The translations under genes and the position numbers were made by a program. Below the pieces are notes generated by a model that did no database searches, had not been told where the DNA came from, and saw nothing but the letters and a program-made list of their open reading frames with translations. DNA of 7,943 bases from Bacteroidota bacterium (GTDB lineage: Bacteria > Bacteroidota > Bacteroidia > Flavobacteriales_D > Sanyastnellaceae). The stretch is taken from the NCBI GenBank assembly GCA_027618855.1, contig JAQCID010000042.1, positions 1 through 7,943 of the forward strand, written 5' to 3'. Within the stretch, counting starts at the first letter, position 1. Every line of letters begins with the position of its first letter. Of this stretch, positions 1 to 5,344 are shown one piece after another.

Positions 1-1399
1 TTCCCCCAGTATAAAGTTGTGCTTCGCCTTTTGTATACTGATGCACGACACCACCTGTAAGGGCCATTTTCTCCATCCCCCAAGCCCCAAGCTTTTGGGT
101 TTGTAGCTCGGAGTAGAAAACATCACTGTTGTTTCCTTGGCCATTGCTGTTGTCGTTGACAAGGTGTTGCCATCGATTGCGAAAACTTGTCCTCACCCCA
201 GAAGGACTCAAGTATTCAACAAAAGGATCTACGGTCCCTATAAGCTGCTTCGTTCTTGTGGCTGCTCCAGCATAGCTGGTGTAGAGCCCCGTTGATGCAT
301 GTCCCCAAATCAACGTATTTAACGATTCTCCCTTCTGCCAATTTGTACTCACCCCGTATGTTAGACCAGGAATGGCGCTGTCTCGCCTACGTAGATTAAT
401 ATTAAATCTCGCCTGTGCATTCGCCCCATATCGATCGACTGTAAGAGGATTGTATCCCGTTGTATTTGTGTCTATAGGAATGCCTAATGAGTCTAGCTCA
501 ATGGTAGGCCCCTTGTATCCATCGTCTCCCAGGAGGTTTCCCCCAATGACAATGTCCCATCCGCCCAATTGTCTGCTGTGTAGAAAGCGGATGTTCGTCT
601 GTTGAAGTGGACTGTCCCAATACACAGCGGATTCCGATCTCGGATCAGAGTAGGCGCCATGTTGAACAGACACTCGGGTCAATGGCCTTGTGTCTGGGAA
701 TCGTGTTCTAATATTGATCACCCCACTTAATGCAGCGCTTCCATATAAGACAGAACTGGCACCTTTGATTACCTCGATTTGGTCTAGGTTTTCAAGAGGC
801 AGAAAACCCCACGTGGGGCGCCCCGCATCTCCACTCAAAACAGGCAAATCGTCCACCATTACCATGACGCGTGACCCCGCTCCATAACTGAATCCACTTC
901 CGGATCGAATCTGTGGCTCACCATCCACCATGCTTACCCCAGGGACTTGTTCTAGCGCTGACTCCAACGAAGTTGTCGCTTTGCTTTCTACAAGTGCAGG
1001 ATGTAAAATCTCAAGAGAAACAGTTACTTCGGCCACACTTTGTTCGAAACGACCCGCCGAAACAACCGCCATATCTAGAACGCGCGCTTCCGTCTCTAAC
1101 ACCACATCCCAAACCACATTCTGACCTTCATTTAGTGAGACACTTTTGCTTTGTGTGGCCATCCCTATAAAAGAACACGAGAGGGTATGTGTGCCTGGTG
1201 ACAGTTGGAGTACGTATTTCCCATCAAACCCACTGGCGACGGCATTCGTCCCACTGGTGATATACGATCCCGGGACCGTCTCTCCAGCGGTGTTGGAGAT
1301 AAGCCCAGAAACTGTTTGGGCCTTAACCCCTATTGCTGTTGACATTAAAGCCATAAAAATGAAGAAAACGCTTTTTTGCATTTGTCGAAGTAAATACAT
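1..1399 (-). CDS. TonB-dependent outer-membrane receptor, N-terminal part (cut by window edge)
   Basis: My minus-strand reading from the ATG at 1399 stays open for 466 codons and runs off the left edge, so the stop is not visible. Residues about 7-28 form a signal peptide ending near VKAQ. Residues 28-105 fit a CarboxypepD_reg-like beta-sandwich (ASGFDGKYVLQLSPG). A TonB-box-like stretch (LDMAVVSA) lies at 108-115. The plug domain follows, with SGFSYGAGSRVMVMVDD at 168-184 and the strong motif IEVIKGASSVLYGSAALSG near 208-226. After about residue 240 beta-barrel-like sequence begins. The family takes up ligands too large for porins, powered by TonB-ExbBD. The substrate cannot be told here, and no SusD-like partner is visible. 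Usual length is 700-800 residues, so roughly the last 250-350 are missing. An alternative start at 1381 (Met7) gives a tidier signal peptide. No Shine-Dalgarno sequence is present. The family call is firm; the ligand is unknown. Confidence 0.93.
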   Translation of the reverse strand, partial: MYLLRQMQKSVFFIFMALMSTAIGVKAQTVSGLISNTAGETVPGSYITSGTNAVASGFDGKYVLQLSPGTHTLSCSFIGMATQSKSVSLNEGQNVVWDVVLETEARVLDMAVVSAGRFEQSVAEVTVSLEILHPALVESKATTSLESALEQVPGVSMVDGEPQIRSGSGFSYGAGSRVMVMVDDLPVLSGDAGRPTWGFLPLENLDQIEVIKGASSVLYGSAALSGVINIRTRFPDTRPLTRVSVQHGAYSDPRSESAVYWDSPLQQTNIRFLHSRQLGGWDIVIGGNLLGDDGYKGPTIELDSLGIPIDTNTTGYNPLTVDRYGANAQARFNINLRRRDSAIPGLTYGVSTNWQKGESLNTLIWGHASTGLYTSYAGAATRTKQLIGTVDPFVEYLSPSGVRTSFRNRWQHLVNDNSNGQGNNSDVFYSELQTQKLGAWGMEKMALTGGVVHQYTKGEAQLYTGG

Positions 1400-1415
1400 T
1401 CAAGGGGAAATCTCA

Positions 1416-1450
1416 CAAACGTTGATAAATTCTTATACCACGCTTGTCAA
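1416..1450 (-). promoter_or_regulatory. weak candidate Bacteroidota promoter for the TonB-dependent receptor
   Basis: On the minus strand an AACGTTTG box (1423-1416) matches the Bacteroidota -7 consensus TAnnTTTG at all but the first base. A TTG (1450-1448) could serve as the -33 element. The spacer is 24 bases, just outside the usual 17-23. The box lies 16 bases before the ATG at 1399, giving a very short leader. This is a pattern match only. Confidence 0.2.
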
Positions 1451-1472
1451 TTCTCACAGCAAAAAGAGGTTT

Positions 1473-1487
1473 AAATCTCAGAGATTT
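1473..1487. repeat. 15-bp palindrome upstream of dprA
   Basis: AAATCTC-A-GAGATTT is a perfect 7-bp inverted repeat around one central base, ending five bases before the dprA ATG. Its right half is part of the longer inverted repeat shared with the receptor side, so the heptamer AAATCTC or its complement occurs three times in the spacer. It could be a dimeric repressor site or a small leader hairpin. No known regulator can be assigned from the sequence. Confidence 0.35.
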
Positions 1488-1492
1488 GCCCC

Positions 1493-2587
1493 ATGAAACC
1501 TCACGTACATTTTCTATTGGCATTAACATTGGTTGAGAATTTGGGCCCGAAAGGACTGACTAATTTGTTAAAAATCCACGGCTCTCCAAAAACGGCATTC
1601 GAGTCCATTCCTCGAGGGGTGAGGCGTGCATTGTTCCTGAGGGCGGAAGAAATAAACCAACAAGTAACCACATTGGGAGCGAGAGTTGTTTCATGCCACT
1701 GCAAGGAGTATCCATTCAATCTCCGCAACATTTGTGATGCACCAGGCGTGATTTATGTGAAAGGAACAATCCCTGAAGAAATTGACAAAGCCATAGCGGT
1801 GGTGGGCACCCGAAAATGTAGCGAAGAAGGAAAAAGATTTGCAGAAATGGCAGTCGATCAAATGGCCAAGAACGGTTTCCCATTGGTAAGTGGGATGGCG
1901 CTTGGGATTGATACAGCCGCTCACAAAGCTGCTGTATTTTATGGGTTAAAATCAGTTGCAGTCTTTGCGCACGGATTAGATCGTATTCATCCAAAAAGCA
2001 ATGTCCGTCTGGCACATGAAATCCTTGACAAGGGTGGCGCATGGATTTCCGAACACCCTCCGGGAACGAATGTTTTGAAATGGATGTTTGCCGCAAGAAA
2101 CAGGATTTTAGTGGGTCTTTGTGTTGGGACAGTTTTGGCTGAAAGCCCAGAATCTGGGGGGTCTATGATTTCTCTTAAACTCGCCCTTGACTATGGAAGG
2201 GCAACGTATGCCTTTCAACCGCCCAATGCATATATGAAACGCTGGGATGGGAACAGACGAGTCATCGCAGAGAACAAAGGATTTGCAATTAAAACAATGG
2301 CTCAATGGATGAGAAAACTACACCACGAAGTACCCGCAATGAAAAGGACCACACATGAAATGAATGACGTAAAAAAGGCAGCGAAAGCGAACATGGATGC
2401 TGCGCTAGAATTCATCCCAGACCCATGTAAATCGGTTTACAAAGAAGTGAGCGTGAATACAATTTCTGCGTTTGAATTAAGTAAAAAACTTAAAACAAAC
2501 ATTAAAATCATTCGAACCCGACTTTTTATTCTGGAGACTCTTCAGAGGGTTGAACGTCTTCCGGGAGATTGCTATTCTCGGCTTTAG
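1493..2587 (+). CDS. dprA: DNA-processing protein DprA (Smf family)
   Basis: DprA binds incoming single-stranded DNA in the cytoplasm and loads RecA onto it during natural transformation. The 364-residue protein has the usual Bacteroidota length and domain order. Residues 1-80 are a helical N-terminal region of the helix-hairpin-helix type. Residues 95-270 form the Rossmann-like DprA domain, with VVGTRKCSEEGKRFAE (103-118), VSGMALGIDTAAH (132-144), GLDRIHP (161-167), ISEHPPGT (185-192) and ARNRILVGL (201-209). Residues about 305-364 are a winged helix ending LPGDCYSRL, the usual PGxxYxR close. Several normally strict positions differ: YP is HP, the FP before the RNR motif is FA, the SGxLITA segment reads SGGSMISL, and the AVPG loop reads AFQPP. 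It is divergent but appears intact. It diverges from the receptor gene, and its last 62 bp overlap the antiporter gene on the other strand. The ATG lacks a Shine-Dalgarno sequence. Confidence 0.93.
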   Translation: MKPHVHFLLALTLVENLGPKGLTNLLKIHGSPKTAFESIPRGVRRALFLRAEEINQQVTTLGARVVSCHCKEYPFNLRNICDAPGVIYVKGTIPEEIDKAIAVVGTRKCSEEGKRFAEMAVDQMAKNGFPLVSGMALGIDTAAHKAAVFYGLKSVAVFAHGLDRIHPKSNVRLAHEILDKGGAWISEHPPGTNVLKWMFAARNRILVGLCVGTVLAESPESGGSMISLKLALDYGRATYAFQPPNAYMKRWDGNRRVIAENKGFAIKTMAQWMRKLHHEVPAMKRTTHEMNDVKKAAKANMDAALEFIPDPCKSVYKEVSVNTISAFELSKKLKTNIKIIRTRLFILETLQRVERLPGDCYSRL

Positions 2588-3884
2588 CCTCGAAAAGAAG
2601 GTGCTGTCCTTTATTTACTTCAACAGGTTCGATTCCTGTTCCTTTTTGAATTAATGAGACAGTCATAATAATACATGTCACAAGAATGACAACAAGTAGA
2701 ATGCCACCATTGAACGATGTGTCGACAAGTTCAGGGTAGTTTGAGCCAATTTGGAAAAACAGAAGAATGGTGATGAGTCCTCGTGGAGCGATATATAACA
2801 ATGAAACTGGATCTTCAGGTCGGAATAATCGCAGGAATACAAATCGTGTCACATAAAGGATGACCGAGATCGTTAAACCGTAGAATAAAACTTCAATATC
2901 TGTTAGAGAGGCAAGCACGACTGTTGCACCGAACAGGACGAAGAAAAAAGTACGTATTACAAATGCACTCTCCAGTGTGAGAAGGTGGAAATCGTGACGT
3001 AAACCCGCCATTTTTTCATCATTAAGGAGGCCTCCAAGCCAACTTTCCCCATCTTTATTCTTGAAAATATTTGCGAAGAAAATCTTGTGATTGTTGAGCA
3101 TTAGTCCAAAAATCAGAATAAGGATTAATGGACTTAAGTGCAACATCTTTTGGATTGAATAGATTAAAATGAGCACTGCAATAGAAAGGAATAGTTTGAC
3201 AGAACTCGTGATCTTTTGGAGCACGTAAACCAAAAGATAACTCACAGCAATAGAAATTATCAGAGATGCCCCTAGGTTGATCCCGATTGATTTAAGAACC
3301 TCACCAGGCCCCACGGCTTCTTGATTTCCTAAAACCAGATAAAAAGCCATAATTCCCCAGATATCGGAGAAGGTGCTTTCGTAGACCATGAACTCTTTTT
3401 TCTCCAACGAAAGCCCCCCTACAGATGGGATAATAATCGCGCTGCTCATGATGGACAGTGGGATCGCATAAACGACAGCGGTGAACCACTCTAAGCCAAG
3501 GGAGTAAAACAACAAGGCGGCAATCCCGAGGGTACTAGCGCCCAACGAAAAAAGAGCCAGAGAGGCGCTCTTCAGGATAAGCGGTAGTTTTTTCTTAGAC
3601 AATTCTAGATCGAGAGCCGCTTCAAGTAGAATGAAAATAAGCCCTACAGTGCCAAGTAATTCCAGGGCGAGGGATTCATATGGAATTTCTTCCATCCCCA
3701 AAGCGGACAACCCCTGGCGGATCAGCACCCCCATGCCTATAAGCACCAAAACAGACGGGATGTTTGTTCTTTTTGCGAGAAGATTCGCAAAATAAGAAAG
3801 GATAATAATAATGCTTCCGCCGATAACCAACGAAAACGCACCTATATTATCTAGGGAGAAAAGTACCATTACAGAGTTGAGCAT
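2526..3884 (-). CDS. CPA-superfamily sodium/proton antiporter
   Basis: A 452-residue integral membrane protein with about 12 hydrophobic segments across residues 15-412, matching the Na_H_Exchanger domain. It would exchange protons for Na+ or K+ across the inner membrane for pH and salt balance. Visible landmarks are LIFILLEAALDLEL (82-95), the substrate-site segment YESTFSDIWGI (168-178), RTFFFVLFG (311-319) and IAPRGLITILLFF (365-377), like the conserved arginine motif of CPA1 exchangers. The ion-site pair is Ser173-Asp174, where CPA1 usually has Asn-Asp and CPA2 Asp-Asp. The cation is not predictable. A charged tail of about 40 residues (413-452) follows the last helix; its end is encoded opposite the dprA terminus. 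The gene lies 41 bp after rseP on the same strand, with no terminator in the gap, so cotranscription is likely. Met6 is a possible alternative start. Confidence 0.88.
   Translation of the reverse strand: MLNSVMVLFSLDNIGAFSLVIGGSIIIILSYFANLLAKRTNIPSVLVLIGMGVLIRQGLSALGMEEIPYESLALELLGTVGLIFILLEAALDLELSKKKLPLILKSASLALFSLGASTLGIAALLFYSLGLEWFTAVVYAIPLSIMSSAIIIPSVGGLSLEKKEFMVYESTFSDIWGIMAFYLVLGNQEAVGPGEVLKSIGINLGASLIISIAVSYLLVYVLQKITSSVKLFLSIAVLILIYSIQKMLHLSPLILILIFGLMLNNHKIFFANIFKNKDGESWLGGLLNDEKMAGLRHDFHLLTLESAFVIRTFFFVLFGATVVLASLTDIEVLFYGLTISVILYVTRFVFLRLFRPEDPVSLLYIAPRGLITILLFFQIGSNYPELVDTSFNGGILLVVILVTCIIMTVSLIQKGTGIEPVEVNKGQHLLFEAKAENSNLPEDVQPSEESPE
2622..2647 (+). terminator. candidate intrinsic terminator of dprA, inside the antiporter gene
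   Basis: AACAGG (2622-2627) and CCTGTT (2635-2640) form a perfect 6-bp stem around a 7-base loop. Two C residues and a five-T tract (2643-2647) follow. It starts 35 bases after the dprA stop codon, the right place and orientation to end dprA transcription, though it lies within antisense coding sequence. The stem is short with only three G-C pairs, so strength is uncertain. The same hairpin resembles a tRNA T-arm (loop TTCGATT), but no tRNA surrounds it. Confidence 0.35.
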
Positions 3885-3925
3885 AGGCCCAAGATATGAC
3901 TTTCTCTATTAAAAGTTATGCGTGG

Positions 3926-5254
3926 TTAATTAAAGCCTCCTGTAAAAAGCCTCCAGAAATCATTGCCCAATGCAAAGACCATAAGCCCAAGCAACAGAGT
4001 GATTCCGATGACTTGTGCAACTTCCATGACTTTCTCAGGTGCAGGTTTTCTTGCCACCATTTCATACAGCAGGAATATGACGTGCCCACCATCGAGTGCG
4101 GGAATAGGAAGAAGATTCATGAACGCCAAGATGAGCGATAAAAAAGCAGTATTCCGCCAGAAGACCAGCCAGTTCCATTCACCATCAAAGATGCTTCCAA
4201 ATGTGATCAGTGAACCGACTTGAGAAGCGCCAGATTTGGAGGCTAGAAATCGCAGAGAAAGCGCATAGTCTTGTAGTGTAGAGCCTGCGAGGAAGAATCC
4301 ACTGACAAATGCTCCACCTAACGTATAGGTTATTTCTTCTTGCACAAAACGATCTGTAAATGAAGCGGGTGTTGCAAAGACGAATCCGATATGACCAGCG
4401 GTGTCAGTCATTGCAGGTAGCGTCAGGTTTACTCCTTCACGATTGACATGTAAAAGAATCGGGGAATTGGGTCTGCTCTCTAATGCGTTTACCGTCATCA
4501 ATTGACTTCCCGTTTGTACTTCATCTACAGCCATGATCATATCGCCAGGCAACAGACCAGCCGTAGCTGCACGTGAATTGGGGATGATACTGTCCACCAA
4601 TGATGGAACTTGAAGAGAAAATGGTCGGCGGATGCCTTGGTCGACCAGGATTTGACCTAACTCTGTATCAAACGCAAGGTTAACTTCATTGCCATTGCGT
4701 ATCACGGTAGCTTCAGTAACCGATTCAAAAAACGGAGTACGTCGAAGATCTTGGAACGTTTCTAACTCAACACCATTGAATGAAATGACATTGTCCCCAT
4801 TCTGAAATCCGTAAGCTTCCAATCTGGAATCTACGTTCACAGCGTACTTATTGGGGAGCACGGTCTCGCCCCAAACGAGCAATACCATACTGTAAATCAC
4901 GAATCCAACGATTAAATTCATAATGATTCCACCAAGCATGATGATCAGTCTTTGCCAAGCGGGTTTAGAACGGAACTCCCATGGTTTAGGTGGCAGCTTC
5001 ATCTGCTCTTTGTCCATACTCTCGTCGATCATCCCACTTATCTTCACGTAGCCTCCCAGAGGAAGCCAGCCGATACCCCACTCGGTTTCGCCTATTTGCT
5101 TTTTAAAAAGCGAGAATCCAGGATTCATAAACAGGTAAAACTTTTCTACGCGAGTCTTGAAATAACGTGCTGCGAGATAGTGACCGAGCTCGTGTAGAAC
5201 GACCAGGAGGGAGAGGCTTAGGAGGAGTTGTAGTCCTTTAATCAGTGCAATCAT
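3926..5254 (-). CDS. rseP: RseP-type site-2 zinc metalloprotease (M50B)
   Basis: An intramembrane protease that cuts membrane-spanning anti-sigma factors and leftover signal peptides inside the inner membrane. The 442-residue protein has the full family layout. The first membrane helix carries the zinc-binding HELGH at 21-25 (catalytic Glu22). LPLGGYVKISGM at 64-75 is the conserved membrane-reentrant segment. A second helix lies around 104-128. Two PDZ domains follow: a degenerate one at about 135-205 and a clearer one at about 213-285 (AATAGLLPGDMIMAVDE). The last helices include NLLPIPALDGGHV at 380-392, with Asp388 as third zinc ligand, and a helix at 414-430. All catalytic residues are present. 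No anti-sigma factor or site-1 protease gene is nearby, and upstream lies a divergent penicillin-binding protein rather than the isoprenoid gene dxr often found there. The antiporter gene follows after 41 bp. The only Met before the catalytic helix is at 5254, which fixes the start. Confidence 0.95.
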   Translation of the reverse strand: MIALIKGLQLLLSLSLLVVLHELGHYLAARYFKTRVEKFYLFMNPGFSLFKKQIGETEWGIGWLPLGGYVKISGMIDESMDKEQMKLPPKPWEFRSKPAWQRLIIMLGGIIMNLIVGFVIYSMVLLVWGETVLPNKYAVNVDSRLEAYGFQNGDNVISFNGVELETFQDLRRTPFFESVTEATVIRNGNEVNLAFDTELGQILVDQGIRRPFSLQVPSLVDSIIPNSRAATAGLLPGDMIMAVDEVQTGSQLMTVNALESRPNSPILLHVNREGVNLTLPAMTDTAGHIGFVFATPASFTDRFVQEEITYTLGGAFVSGFFLAGSTLQDYALSLRFLASKSGASQVGSLITFGSIFDGEWNWLVFWRNTAFLSLILAFMNLLPIPALDGGHVIFLLYEMVARKPAPEKVMEVAQVIGITLLLGLMVFALGNDFWRLFTGGFN

Positions 5255-5259
5255 GGCGG

Positions 5260-5293
5260 CAAAGATAGCTTTCCACGTTTCGATGCTGACAAA
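5260..5293 (-). promoter_or_regulatory. Bacteroidota-type promoter candidate for rseP and the antiporter
   Basis: On the minus strand TATCTTTG (5267-5260) matches the -7 consensus TAnnTTTG exactly, and TTTG (5293-5290) lies 22 bases upstream, within the usual 17-23 spacing. The -7 box ends only five bases before the rseP ATG, so transcription would start at or very near the start codon and give a leaderless or almost leaderless mRNA. On the opposite strand TGAATTTG (5299-5306) is a weaker match that might serve the penicillin-binding protein gene, but it lacks a good upstream box. Confidence 0.4.
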
Positions 5294-5344
5294 GGATGTG
5301 AATTTGTGAAATAATCACCTTAGTTGTGTGCATATTGCATATCT

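Larger units (their letters stand above)
1404..1492. repeat. imperfect inverted repeat flanking the divergent spacer
   Basis: GGGGAAATCTC at 1404-1414 is the reverse complement of GAGATTTGCCCC at 1481-1492, apart from one extra G. Read in each gene's own direction, both genes therefore carry GAGATTT(g)CCCC just before the start codon: directly abutting the ATG of dprA, and four bases before the ATG of the receptor gene. The 66 bases between the arms hold no gene. It could be a shared operator, a common leader element or chance. Confidence 0.5.

Noticed and set aside
372..1496. Several plus-strand open frames of 64-116 codons across the first 1.5 kb
   Set aside because: They lie opposite the long minus-strand receptor frame, which has clear family motifs throughout. 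Their translations have no recognisable domains.
2477..2493. AT-only hairpin (TTAAGT-A5-ACTTAA) just past the antiporter stop codon, a possible antiporter terminator
   Set aside because: The stem has one G-C pair and lies within the dprA winged-helix coding sequence, so it is too weak to call as a terminator.
2575..2595. Hairpin around the dprA stop (GGCT-TT-AGCC)
   Set aside because: Only four base pairs with a two-base loop and no T tract follow; the flanking bases do not pair.
2570..2655. A tRNA gene around the T-arm-like sequence at 2622-2640
   Set aside because: No anticodon stem, credible D-arm or 7-bp acceptor stem can be placed at the right distances, and the region encodes the antiporter tail.
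3896..5197. Plus-strand open frames of about 80 codons within the rseP region
   Set aside because: They are antisense to rseP, whose catalytic motifs and PDZ domains span the whole interval.
5324..5344. Upstream TTG as the start of the penicillin-binding protein
   Set aside because: It adds seven residues (including two cysteines) before a good ATG that begins a normal short cytoplasmic tail and membrane anchor.
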